Assembly: GCA_000434735.1 (NCBI GenBank)
Contig: FR881236.1
Location: forward strand, 1-40,646
DNA: 40,646 bases
Reading direction: 5' to 3'
From: Bacteroides sp. CAG:530
Lineage (GTDB): Bacteria; Bacteroidota; Bacteroidia; Bacteroidales; Bacteroidaceae
A program made the position numbers and the translations under genes. Below, in pieces: positions 32,896 to 40,646 of this stretch. The notes beneath the pieces are model-generated. The model worked only from the letters and a program-made list of their open reading frames with translations, did no database searches and was not told the DNA's origin. Numbering within the stretch: the first letter of the stretch is position 1; every line of letters begins with the position of its first letter.

Positions 32896-33663
32896 TTAGA
32901 AGACTTTCAACGCGTTCTCTGTTGTAATTCTAGCTATTTCCGCTAACGGAAGACCGTAAATATCAGATAATTTCTCGGCCACCTTAACAACGAAAGCACT
33001 TTCATTGCGTTTTCCACGGTACGGAACAGGAGCTAAATACGGAGAGTCTGTTTCTAACACTATACGCTGCAACGGAATTTCTTTTAACGCTTCGGGCAAC
33101 GTGCTTTTCTTAAACGTCACCACTCCGTTTATGCCAAGCATAAAATCTGGATATTCTAGCAGCGAAGCAGCATCTTCTGATGTTCCAGTAAAACTATGGA
33201 ATATGCCACGTAACTTACAATGGCGGTATTTAGACAACACTTCGAGCAATTCAGGATAAGCTTCGCGACAATGGAATACCAACGGCATGTTTCGCTCTAT
33301 CGCCCACTGAATCTGAATATCGAGCACCTTCATCTGTTCATTACGATAAGTGGTATCCCAATACAAGTCCATCCCTATCTCACCTATGCCGTAGAACTTC
33401 TGCTCAGAGCGAAGCCATCTTTCGATAACCGCCAGACGTTTCTCCCAATCAGCATCTACCGACGTAGGGTGAAGTCCTATCAACGGAAAGCACCCTTCAT
33501 GGGTGTTACAGAGATTAACCAATGAATCTACCGTCAAATCATCAACGTTCGGCATGAACATACGTGTCACCCCCGCTTCTTTGGCACGAATTATCGCCAA
33601 CTCACGGTCGTCGTCGAACTCTTCAGCAAACAGATGAGTATGTGTATCTATGAATGTCGCCAT
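32896..33663 (-). CDS. tatD: TatD family metal-dependent hydrolase (DNase)
   Basis: A 255-residue TIM-barrel metalloenzyme of the TatD family, which has 3'-5' exonuclease or AP-endonuclease-type activity in characterised members. Metal-binding motifs are seen in order: IDTHTHL (about 5-10), GEIGMDLYW (about 94-102), PLVFHCREAYPEL, then GIFHSFTG, and ETDSPYLAP near 200. The length is the usual 255-265. It lies 8 bases after the polyprenyl synthase gene, so the two are co-transcribed. Confidence 0.94.
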   Translation of the reverse strand: MATFIDTHTHLFAEEFDDDRELAIIRAKEAGVTRMFMPNVDDLTVDSLVNLCNTHEGCFPLIGLHPTSVDADWEKRLAVIERWLRSEQKFYGIGEIGMDLYWDTTYRNEQMKVLDIQIQWAIERNMPLVFHCREAYPELLEVLSKYRHCKLRGIFHSFTGTSEDAASLLEYPDFMLGINGVVTFKKSTLPEALKEIPLQRIVLETDSPYLAPVPYRGKRNESAFVVKVAEKLSDIYGLPLAEIARITTENALKVF

Positions 33664-33671
33664 AACTGCAA

Positions 33672-34655
33672 TTACAAATTACGCCCCATCAAACTAAGCA
33701 AATAGTTTTTCAGATTAGCTTTTCTTTCCTCGCTTACCGAAACCTGATCCAGACACGCCATCGCTTCATCGTAATATCGATTGATTTCCGCACGGCACAC
33801 ATCATCTATTCCCACCTTATTATATATATATGTCACAGCACTTATCTTTTCGGCAGGAACATAGTCTTCACGCTTAATCCACGAAAGCAATTCTTCTCTT
33901 GTTTCAGCATCCGCCATATTCTGCGCAGACAGAAGCATAAACGTTTTCTTGTTACAAAGAATATCACCACCGATGTTCTTACCGAACACCTTAGGATCGC
34001 CATACACGTCGAGGAAATCATCTTGCAGCTGGAATGCCAATCCGGCTTTTACTCCTACCTGATACAGCGCAAGCGCATCTTGCTCTGAAGCACCGCCCAA
34101 GATAGATCCTATCTGAAGAGCGCCACCCAAAAGAACAGATGTTTTTAGACGAATCATTTCCATATATTCGCTTATCGCCACATCGTCGCGAGTTTCGAAC
34201 TCCATATCCCATTGCTGTCCTTCACAGATTTCGAGTGCCGTGCGTCCGAATACTTCCATCACATCGTGTACGCATTGAGCCGGACAACCGTTCATCATGA
34301 ACTGATAAGAAAGAATCAACATAGCGTCGCCCGACAGAATAGCGGTATTAGGATTCCATTTCTTATGAACAGTAGGAACACCACGACGCATATCAGCCTC
34401 ATCCATCAAGTCATCGTGAAGCAACGTAAAATTATGATAGGTCTCTATACCCGCTGCCTGCGAATAGATAGTCTCAACATCTTCCTTATATAAATTATAC
34501 GCCAAAAGCATCAATACCGGACGAAGGCGCTTACCTCCCATATCAAGTACGTACTCTATCGGATCATACAAACCTTCTGGAGCACGTTTATATCCTAACG
34601 ATTTAATATACTGATGAATTTGCTGATGTAAAGCCTTATGGTCAAACTGTTTCAT
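33672..34655 (-). CDS. polyprenyl diphosphate synthase
   Basis: This 327-residue all-helical enzyme joins isopentenyl diphosphate to allylic diphosphates. The first aspartate-rich motif is LLHDDLMDEADMRRG at about 79-92, the GGKRLRP motif is at 40-46, and the second aspartate motif LQDDFLDVYGD is near 215-225; the YHNF before the first motif bears on chain length. It may produce farnesyl or geranylgeranyl diphosphate or a longer chain, which cannot be decided by eye. With ispH elsewhere in the window it belongs to isoprenoid metabolism. It lies downstream of tonB but is separated from it by a terminator. Confidence 0.93.
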   Translation of the reverse strand: MKQFDHKALHQQIHQYIKSLGYKRAPEGLYDPIEYVLDMGGKRLRPVLMLLAYNLYKEDVETIYSQAAGIETYHNFTLLHDDLMDEADMRRGVPTVHKKWNPNTAILSGDAMLILSYQFMMNGCPAQCVHDVMEVFGRTALEICEGQQWDMEFETRDDVAISEYMEMIRLKTSVLLGGALQIGSILGGASEQDALALYQVGVKAGLAFQLQDDFLDVYGDPKVFGKNIGGDILCNKKTFMLLSAQNMADAETREELLSWIKREDYVPAEKISAVTYIYNKVGIDDVCRAEINRYYDEAMACLDQVSVSEERKANLKNYLLSLMGRNL

Positions 34656-34680
34656 AATAATAGAAAATATAATAACAGAT

Positions 34681-34722
34681 AAAAATTAAGCACGGATTAG
34701 CAGCCAAAGCCCTAATCCGTGC
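34681..34722 (-). terminator. terminator of tonB
   Basis: Arms 34690-34700 and 34712-34722 (11 bp, perfect) around an 11-base loop; on the minus strand the hairpin is followed by TTAATTTTT. Confidence 0.8.
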
Positions 34723-34749
34723 CTATTTAAATATTGTCGACAAAATCGA

Positions 34750-35436
34750 TTACTGCAATCTAAATGTTACAGGCACTGTATATTTTACACGTACAGCCTT
34801 ACCACGCTGCTTACCTGGTTTCCACTTAGGCATTGCCTTGATGACACGGAGTGCCTCCTTATCCAAGTAAGGGTCAACGCTACGTACAACAACCGGGTCA
34901 ACGATTGTTCCGTCTTTGTTAACGACGAACTGAACGATTACACGTCCCTGTACACCATTTTCCTGTGCGATAGTAGGATATTTGATGTTCTTAGCCAAGA
35001 ACTTCATACATTCTGCCATACCACCCGGGAATTCAGGCATCTCTTCTACAACCTGGAAGATCTGCTGTTCTTCCACCTCTTCTTCCTCAACTACTGCAGG
35101 TACGTACTTAATTTCTACAGCTTCACCTTTATCTTCGTTAGACTGGATAGTAGTTTCTTCTACGTTTGCATCGTTATCTGCAATCTGCAAAACTTCTTCC
35201 ACTTTCGGAGCCTCGGGAGGAGGAGGAGCTTGTTTTGGTTCTTCTTGTTCCGTGATAGGAACCATTTCTTCTTCGAAAGCAACCTCTTGGATACCGCTAT
35301 CGGCAGTGATCACAACGTCACGTTCTGTCCATTCAAACGCAACGAACATTGCTGCCAATATCAGCACAAGACCGATAAGAACACCAGTGGTCTTCTTGCC
35401 TTCCAAATCGGCTTTGGGCGATTTTTTAATTTCCAT
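34750..35436 (-). CDS. tonB: TonB energy-transducing protein
   Basis: This 228-residue protein couples the ExbB/ExbD motor to outer-membrane transporters. A cytoplasmic Lys-rich start (MEIKKSPKADLEGKK) precedes one membrane helix (about 17-34), then an acidic and proline-rich periplasmic linker (QAPPPPEAPK near 67-76). The last about 90 residues are a typical TonB C-terminal domain (EFPGGMAECMKFLAKNIKYP, then GRVIVQFVVNKDG and the KWKPGKQRGKAVRVKYTVPV end). It has its own promoter and terminator and lies about 2 kb upstream of the exbB-exbD operon on the same strand. Confidence 0.95.
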   Translation of the reverse strand: MEIKKSPKADLEGKKTTGVLIGLVLILAAMFVAFEWTERDVVITADSGIQEVAFEEEMVPITEQEEPKQAPPPPEAPKVEEVLQIADNDANVEETTIQSNEDKGEAVEIKYVPAVVEEEEVEEQQIFQVVEEMPEFPGGMAECMKFLAKNIKYPTIAQENGVQGRVIVQFVVNKDGTIVDPVVVRSVDPYLDKEALRVIKAMPKWKPGKQRGKAVRVKYTVPVTFRLQ

Positions 35437-35473
35437 AAAATAACTTTTAATGGGTTAATAATTCTCTGTCGTG

Positions 35474-35503
35474 CAAATATAGCGCAAATCTTTTAATGCA
35501 CAA
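35474..35503 (-). promoter_or_regulatory. promoter of tonB
   Basis: On the minus strand TTG (complement of 35501-35503), 19 bases, then TATATTTG (complement of 35474-35481): a full consensus match, about 40 bases before the start codon. Confidence 0.7.
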
Positions 35504-35632
35504 CACTTCACGCAAAAAAAAAGATTTTTTTTCTTTCAATTTCAGCACTTCATACTAAACCAAGATAACTTATAAAACGTATCCCTACAATACTAACTAG
35601 TACATTGCAACATTTTTAAAAGTATACAAGAC

Positions 35633-35663
35633 TTTAGTATTTTAACAAAAAGAATTATCTTTG
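35633..35663 (+). promoter_or_regulatory. promoter of cmk-ispH
   Basis: TATCTTTG at 35656-35663 is preceded by TTTA at 35633-35636 with a 19-base spacer. The leader is about 30 bases. Confidence 0.55.
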
Positions 35664-35701
35664 AACTCATAAATAATTAACAAATTAGAATACAGACGTA
35701 T

Positions 35702-36394
35702 ATGAAAAAGATAGTCATCGCAATAGACGGCTTTTCATCGTGCGGGAAAAGCACAATGGCGAAAGATTTGGCACGAGAAATAGGTTACATTTATATAGAT
35801 AGTGGAGCTATGTATCGTGCTGTAGCACTTTACTGCATTCAGCATGACTTGTTCTTCCCCGACGGAAACGTAAAGGCTGAAGAGTTGGAACAACAACTTG
35901 ATAACATACATATATCATTCCAGCTCGATGCTGAGACAGGAAAACCGTGCACTTGTCTGAACGGAACAGACATAGAAGACCGCATACGCACTCTCGAAGT
36001 ATCATCACATGTTAGTCAGGTGGCCGCTTTGGGCTTTGTACGCCATGCATTGGTAAAACAGCAACAAGACATGGGCAAGGAAAAGGGCATCGTGATGGAC
36101 GGACGCGACATAGGTACCGCAGTTTTCCCCGACGCTGAACTGAAGATATTCGTAACGGCATCGGCCGAGATACGCGCCCAGCGTCGTTACGACGAACTAA
36201 AAGCCAAAGGACAAGAAGAACCATACGAAGAAATTCTGAAGAACGTAGAAGAACGCGACCGTATCGACCAGAGCCGTGCAGTAAGTCCGCTGCGTAAAGC
36301 CGACGACGCTCTGCTTCTCGACAACAGTCACATGAGCATAGCCGAACAGAAAGAATGGCTTATGAACCAATATAAAAGAGCTATCAATGCGTAA
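35702..36394 (+). CDS. cmk: cytidylate kinase
   Basis: This 230-residue enzyme phosphorylates CMP and dCMP using ATP. The P-loop GFSSCGKSTMAKDLA begins at about residue 10, the YIYIDSGAMYRAVAL substrate motif follows at about 30-44, and GIVMDGRDIGTAVFPDAELK is near 129-148, with the lid segment (RAQRRYDELKAKG) after it. The length is standard. The last eight bases overlap the ispH start (36387-36394), so the two genes are translationally linked. In other bacteria the cmk product is often fused to or adjacent to IspH/RpsA, so this arrangement is familiar. Confidence 0.96.
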   Translation: MKKIVIAIDGFSSCGKSTMAKDLAREIGYIYIDSGAMYRAVALYCIQHDLFFPDGNVKAEELEQQLDNIHISFQLDAETGKPCTCLNGTDIEDRIRTLEVSSHVSQVAALGFVRHALVKQQQDMGKEKGIVMDGRDIGTAVFPDAELKIFVTASAEIRAQRRYDELKAKGQEEPYEEILKNVEERDRIDQSRAVSPLRKADDALLLDNSHMSIAEQKEWLMNQYKRAINA

Positions 36395-37262
36395 ACTGAA
36401 AGTTGAAATAGACGAAGGTTCTGGGTTTTGCTTCGGAGTAACAACGGCCATCCGTAAAGCCGAAGAAGAATTACAGAAGGGAGATACACTATACTGTGTA
36501 GGAGACATAGTGCACAACGGAAGAGAATGTGAACGCCTGAAAGGGCTGGGACTGATAACCATCGGTCATGAAGAATTGAAGACACTTCAAAACGCCCGCG
36601 TATTACTGCGTGCACACGGAGAGCCGCCAGAGACTTACGAAACCGCCGAAAGAAATCACATAGAAATCATAGATGCCACCTGCCCTGTAGTACTGCGTCT
36701 ACAGAAACGTATCAAACAGGAATACGACAATCAAGACGGTAATCGTAGAAAACAAATCGTAATATTCGGAAAGAACGGTCACGCCGAAGTGCTCGGCTTA
36801 GTAGGACAGACTCACGGAGAAGCCATCGTGATAGAGAATTTAGAGGAAGCGCGTAAGCTGGACTTCACGCAAGACATCCGCCTCTATTCACAGACCACCA
36901 AGTCGCTCGATGAATTCCGCGAGATAGTGGCCTACATTAGTCAGCACATTTCGCCGCAAGCCACCTTTTTATATTATGATACCATCTGCCGACAAGTGGC
37001 CAACCGTATGCCTGACATCAGAAAGTTCGCCGCATCGCACGATTTGGTATTCTTTGTATGTGGACATAAAAGCTCTAACGGTAAAATACTATTCCACGAG
37101 TGCCTGTCTGTAAATCCAAATTCCTACAGAATAGACCGTCCGGAAGCCATCGACCTATCGCTGCTTACCGACAACGTAACCTCTGTAGGCATTTGCGGAG
37201 CCACCTCTACCCCAAAGTGGCTGATGGAGGCTTGCCGAGACGCCATTCTAAAAGATTGTTGA
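36387..37262 (+). CDS. ispH: 4-hydroxy-3-methylbut-2-enyl diphosphate reductase
   Basis: This 291-residue iron-sulfur enzyme carries out the last step of the MEP isoprenoid pathway, giving isopentenyl and dimethylallyl diphosphate. The three cluster cysteines are present: Cys15 in GFCFGV, Cys99 in IDATCPVV and Cys200 in YDTICRQVANR. The substrate-binding THG and late ATSTP motifs also fit. The length matches stand-alone IspH (about 290-320). It overlaps cmk by eight bases and ends 84 bases before pfkA. Confidence 0.96.
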   Translation: MRKLKVEIDEGSGFCFGVTTAIRKAEEELQKGDTLYCVGDIVHNGRECERLKGLGLITIGHEELKTLQNARVLLRAHGEPPETYETAERNHIEIIDATCPVVLRLQKRIKQEYDNQDGNRRKQIVIFGKNGHAEVLGLVGQTHGEAIVIENLEEARKLDFTQDIRLYSQTTKSLDEFREIVAYISQHISPQATFLYYDTICRQVANRMPDIRKFAASHDLVFFVCGHKSSNGKILFHECLSVNPNSYRIDRPEAIDLSLLTDNVTSVGICGATSTPKWLMEACRDAILKDC

Positions 37263-37286
37263 AATTCGTAAAAATCACGTCTTCTA

Positions 37287-37318
37287 TTGGTTGACACTAT
37301 GATTTTTTAATACTTTTG
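37287..37318 (+). promoter_or_regulatory. promoter of pfkA
   Basis: TTG at 37287-37289 and TACTTTTG at 37311-37318 with a 21-base spacer, about 30 bases before the ATG. Confidence 0.65.
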
Positions 37319-37346
37319 CATAAAAGAACAATACTAAATATCATTT

Positions 37347-38327
37347 ATGGGAACAATTAAATGTATCGGTATACTTACTTCAGGAGGTGATGCTCCAGGT
37401 ATGAATGCTGCCATCCGCGCCGTAACACGTTCTGCAATCTACAACGGCTTGCAGGTCAAAGGTATCTATCATGGCTATAAAGGGTTGATAACAGGCGAAA
37501 TTCATGAATTCAAAAGCCAAAACGTAAGTAATATCATCCAGCAAGGAGGTACAATCCTCAAAACCGCACGCTGTCAGGAGTTCAAGACACCCGAAGGAAG
37601 ACAGTTAGCATACGAAAATATGCAGAAAGAAGGTATCGACGCTCTTGTCGTTATCGGCGGAGACGGTTCGCTGAGTGGAGCAAGAATTCTTGCACAAGAA
37701 TTTGACATCCCCTGTATCGGACTTCCTGGTACTATCGACAACGACTTGTACGGCACCGACACTACCATCGGTTATGACACAGCGCTTAACACTATCCTTG
37801 ACGCTGTCGATAAAATCCGTGACACTGCCACTTCGCACGAACGCTTATTCTTTGTGGAAGTTATGGGACGCGACGCCGGATTCCTCGCACTGAACGGAGC
37901 TATCGCTGCAGGAGCAGAAGCTGCTATTATTCCTGAATTCAATACCGAAGTAGACCAGTTGGAAGAGTTCATCAAAAACGGTTTCCGTAAATCTAAGAGT
38001 AGTTCTATCGTATTGGTTGCCGAAAGTGAAATTACAGGTGGAGCGATGCACTATGCAGAGCGTGTAAAGAACGAATATCCGCAGTACGACGTACGTGTAA
38101 CCATCTTAGGTCACTTGCAGAGAGGCGGTAGCCCTACAGCACACGATAGAATTATCGCCAGCCGAATGGGTGTAGCCAGCATTCAGGCTCTGATGGAAGG
38201 TCAACGAAACGTTATGATCGGTATCGAAAACGATGAAATCGTATATGTACCTTTTAACAAAGCTATCAAGAACGACAAGCCTATCAACCGTGAACTTGTT
38301 AACGTATTGCATGAATTGTCTATCTAA
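37347..38327 (+). CDS. pfkA: ATP-dependent 6-phosphofructokinase
   Basis: This 326-residue glycolytic enzyme phosphorylates fructose 6-phosphate. Key segments are SGGDAPGMNAAIRAV (about 12-26), the ATP-site GGDGSLSGA near 103-111 (GGDGS indicates ATP rather than pyrophosphate use), the catalytic GTIDNDLYGTD near 132-142, and FVEVMGRDAGFLAL. The C-terminal segment HLQRGGSPTAHDR completes the substrate site. Length is close to E. coli PfkA (320). It is monocistronic, with its own promoter and terminator. Confidence 0.97.
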   Translation: MGTIKCIGILTSGGDAPGMNAAIRAVTRSAIYNGLQVKGIYHGYKGLITGEIHEFKSQNVSNIIQQGGTILKTARCQEFKTPEGRQLAYENMQKEGIDALVVIGGDGSLSGARILAQEFDIPCIGLPGTIDNDLYGTDTTIGYDTALNTILDAVDKIRDTATSHERLFFVEVMGRDAGFLALNGAIAAGAEAAIIPEFNTEVDQLEEFIKNGFRKSKSSSIVLVAESEITGGAMHYAERVKNEYPQYDVRVTILGHLQRGGSPTAHDRIIASRMGVASIQALMEGQRNVMIGIENDEIVYVPFNKAIKNDKPINRELVNVLHELSI

Positions 38328-38356
38328 CGAATAACATTCCTTATCGAAATAATCAT

Positions 38357-38405
38357 AAAAAAGAATCCGTATGCAGCTTAGTTGCTATAGACGGATTCTT
38401 TTTAT
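38357..38405. terminator. bidirectional terminator between pfkA and the GH20 gene
   Basis: A perfect 10-bp stem (38361-38370 with 38391-38400), flanked by A residues on the left and T residues on the right, serves both convergent genes. Confidence 0.85.
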
Positions 38406-38422
38406 TTATATGCTATTCTGAA

Positions 38423-40646
38423 TCAATGAACCAACATATCAGCTGAAATCGGAGTGAATTCATCAGCATTTACGTTACGATATCTAACGACTCCATCGCT
38501 CCAGTTTGAAGGCCATCCACCTACGATGTGTCCTAAGAACACAACCTTCAACTGATGCAAACCTTTCTGAAGAGCAACACCTCTGTCGCGACGAGAAAAG
38601 CGTTTAACTTCGCCACCGTTATCTATAACCAACTTGCCATCCACCCAAACATTTTCATATTCAGAAGAAAGCACGTAAACACCGTCTTCGGGAACATTGA
38701 AATAACCTTCGGCTACTGATGCATACTGCGGAATGCCACGCATAGAATCAGAAGTCTTACGGTAAGATTTCAGTTCTTTCAAATCCTTGATTACCTTAGT
38801 TTCGATAGGTTCTTTACCTGCAGCGTCGAAAGCCTTCATGTCAAGATACATACCGTCTGTCACCTTCATAACAAGTCCCGGTTCTGTCTTTTCAACAGTA
38901 GCGGCAGGAGCCAACTCTTGTTTTTCGACATTGATAGTACGCACCTTACTCATCTTGCCCGAAGGAAGAACTGAAGCAATCTTCAATACACCGCTGTCGT
39001 CAAAGTTAATAGGAGCAGTATATTCTGTAGATTTTGCAGTAGGCTCGTTACCGTCTGTAGTATACACCATCTTGCACGGACGTGTAGTAGTGAATTCCAA
39101 CGAAGCTTTATCAGTGAAAGCTACATAGTCATAAGAACCCTTGGGCTGCTGAGGCAATGGAATATGGTATTTCACATCATGCTCATCCAAACGAACGTAT
39201 GCATTATTGATACGGCGTTCAAAATCCTTATAATCTTTACGATCCAAGTTAGTCCATGCGATTTCGGCCAATGCTATACCACGCGGGAATGTCATATAAG
39301 AGCGGATATCTTCTGTGTAAAGATACTCAGACCAAATATTAGCCTGCACACCTTTAACATACTTTTCTTTACCTTGTACTACCAAAGTATCGGGCACCGG
39401 ATTATAGCTATAAGTCTTTTCCAATGTAGCATAACCACCGATAGCTACAGGCTCAATCTTGTAATCACCCTGATAATGATCAAGGTACATACCACCAGAA
39501 CCCGGAGTCATAATAACATCATGTCCTGCCGATGCTGCAGCGATACCACCGTCTTCACCACGCCATGACATAATAGTTGCGGTAGGATCTACACCACCTT
39601 CAAGAATTTCGTCCCATCCGATGATCTTTTTTCCCTTAGTAGCAAGATACTTCTCTATTCTACGTACTACGTAGCTCTGCAATCTTTCTTCGGGAGAATG
39701 TTTTTTATCGCCACGCAATCCTTCTTGAGTTATACGCTTCTGACACAATGGGCACTGTTTCCAGCTAGCCTTAGGACATTCGTCGCCACCGATATGGAAA
39801 TATTCGCTTGGGAACAAAGCCACCAATTCGTCTATAACATCTTCCAAGAATTTAAATACCTCTTCTTTACCCGGACACATCACGATATCCTCAACACCCC
39901 AAATGACACGCGGAGTAATAGCTTCACCTTTACAAGAAAGTTCTGGATAAGCCGCGATAGCTGCCAATTCGTGACCTGGAATTTCCAATTCAGGAACTAC
40001 GGTAATGAAACGGTCGGCTGCATACTTCACGATATCTTTCACTTCTTCCTGAGTGTAGAAACCTCCGTATTCAGTACCTTCGCCATCGATACGCTTAGAA
40101 CCAACTTCTGTCAGCTTAGGATATTTCTTGATTTCGATACGCCATCCCTGGTCTTCTGTAAGATGCCAATGCAATGTGTTTATCTTAAACATAGCCATCA
40201 CATCAATCTGCTTCTTGATAGCCTCTACTGGCATGAAATGACGACATGGGTCAATCATCAATCCACGGTAATGGAATCTTGGTTCATCTTTTACAGATAC
40301 CGCAGCGGCAGTCCAGCTGATGCCTTTCACTTTCTCAGGGCTTTCAATTTCGGCAGGCAACAATTGCAAGAAAGTCTGCATACCGTAGAACAATCCTTGT
40401 GGAGTCTTGGCCGAAACATTTACGCCATCGGCAGCTACATTCAGTTCGTAAGCCTCATAGTTACCTTCTTTCGATGCGTCAATTGTAAGGTTGATAGTAC
40501 CCTTATCGGCTACAGTGAACTTGTATCCTGTAGAACGCATCATTTTATCGGCAAAGAACTCGGCTACGGTCTTCGCTTCCGGAGTAGAAGCTCCGATTAC
40601 CATGCCATCGGCAAGTTTAAACTGTCCGTCCTGCTGTACCAAAGTC
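38423..40646 (-). CDS. GH20 beta-N-acetylhexosaminidase, 5' end outside window
   Basis: The visible 739-740 residues lack the true N-terminus: the first codon in view (TTG at 40642) is an internal Leu and the frame runs off the right edge. In order there are an N-terminal GH20b domain (about visible residues 5-115), the GH20 barrel (about 120-490) with HIGGDECP at 283-290 (Asp287 and Glu288 form the catalytic pair), a beta-sandwich of the chitobiase C-terminal type (MVYTTDGNEPTAKSTEY region), and a PA14-like domain at the end (about 630-730). It should release terminal GlcNAc or GalNAc from host or dietary glycans in the periplasm or on the surface. The signal sequence would lie beyond the window. 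Confidence 0.94.
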   Translation of the reverse strand, partial: TLVQQDGQFKLADGMVIGASTPEAKTVAEFFADKMMRSTGYKFTVADKGTINLTIDASKEGNYEAYELNVAADGVNVSAKTPQGLFYGMQTFLQLLPAEIESPEKVKGISWTAAAVSVKDEPRFHYRGLMIDPCRHFMPVEAIKKQIDVMAMFKINTLHWHLTEDQGWRIEIKKYPKLTEVGSKRIDGEGTEYGGFYTQEEVKDIVKYAADRFITVVPELEIPGHELAAIAAYPELSCKGEAITPRVIWGVEDIVMCPGKEEVFKFLEDVIDELVALFPSEYFHIGGDECPKASWKQCPLCQKRITQEGLRGDKKHSPEERLQSYVVRRIEKYLATKGKKIIGWDEILEGGVDPTATIMSWRGEDGGIAAASAGHDVIMTPGSGGMYLDHYQGDYKIEPVAIGGYATLEKTYSYNPVPDTLVVQGKEKYVKGVQANIWSEYLYTEDIRSYMTFPRGIALAEIAWTNLDRKDYKDFERRINNAYVRLDEHDVKYHIPLPQQPKGSYDYVAFTDKASLEFTTTRPCKMVYTTDGNEPTAKSTEYTAPINFDDSGVLKIASVLPSGKMSKVRTINVEKQELAPAATVEKTEPGLVMKVTDGMYLDMKAFDAAGKEPIETKVIKDLKELKSYRKTSDSMRGIPQYASVAEGYFNVPEDGVYVLSSEYENVWVDGKLVIDNGGEVKRFSRRDRGVALQKGLHQLKVVFLGHIVGGWPSNWSDGVVRYRNVNADEFTPISADMLVH

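Noticed and set aside
40640..40642. TTG at the right edge as the start of the GH20 gene
   Set aside because: The frame stays open to the window edge and no signal peptide is in view, so this codon is an internal leucine.

Overview
The window reads as a chromosomal segment from a Bacteroidales bacterium (Bacteroides/Prevotella/Barnesiella-like; species not determinable by eye). The evidence is the many promoters of the Bacteroidota type (TTG or TTTG, about 19-21 bases, then TAnnTTTG), the absence of strong Shine-Dalgarno sequences, and Bacteroidota-specific families (DUF4199, DUF6452, DUF6048, long S16, a TonB/ExbB/ExbD set with two ExbD proteins, a chlamydia/spirochaete-style V-ATPase operon). 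Most of the sequence is ordinary core genome; one stretch, about 16.3-22.5 kb, is accessory.

Left part (1-8.2 kb, all rightward after a possible leftward non-coding RNA at the edge): DUF4199 membrane protein, polyisoprenyl-type glycosyltransferase, DUF6452 lipoprotein overlapping a DUF6048 protein, MntP manganese exporter, ApbE flavin transferase, OPT transporter, a secreted alpha/beta hydrolase and ribosomal protein S16. An AT-rich spacer (8.2-8.7 kb) carries a four-unit 21-bp repeat array. A seven-gene V-type ATPase operon follows (8.7-16.2 kb, order E-DUF2764-A-B-D-I-K), closed by a terminator. Its K subunit keeps the residues that bind sodium in the Enterococcus hirae enzyme.

Accessory island (16.3-22.5 kb): visibly A+T-richer than its flanks. 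It encodes a D12-class adenine DNA methyltransferase, a 778-residue protein joining a PD-(D/E)XK nuclease-like domain to a DndB-like DGQHR domain, and an SF2 helicase whose start overlaps the stop of the fusion gene. This looks like a compact restriction-modification-like or anti-phage cassette and is the best candidate in the window for a poorly described system. It is followed by the wreck of a winged-helix coding sequence and by an inverted/direct repeat cluster; no integrase or transposase is present.

Right part (22.6-40.6 kb): topB converges on a leftward rRNA m5C methyltransferase; thyA-folA form an operon converging on an Lrp-family regulator; an M64 metallopeptidase is paired with a GNAT acetyltransferase. 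Leftward genes follow: exbB, a membrane protein, exbD, exbD, tRNA-Ser(GGA), tatD, a polyprenyl synthase and tonB. Rightward cmk, ispH and pfkA come next, and the window ends inside a leftward GH20 beta-N-acetylhexosaminidase whose N-terminus lies beyond the right edge. ExbB/ExbD/TonB together would energise outer-membrane transport, and the V-ATPase with MntP and the OPT protein handles ion and solute traffic at the inner membrane.
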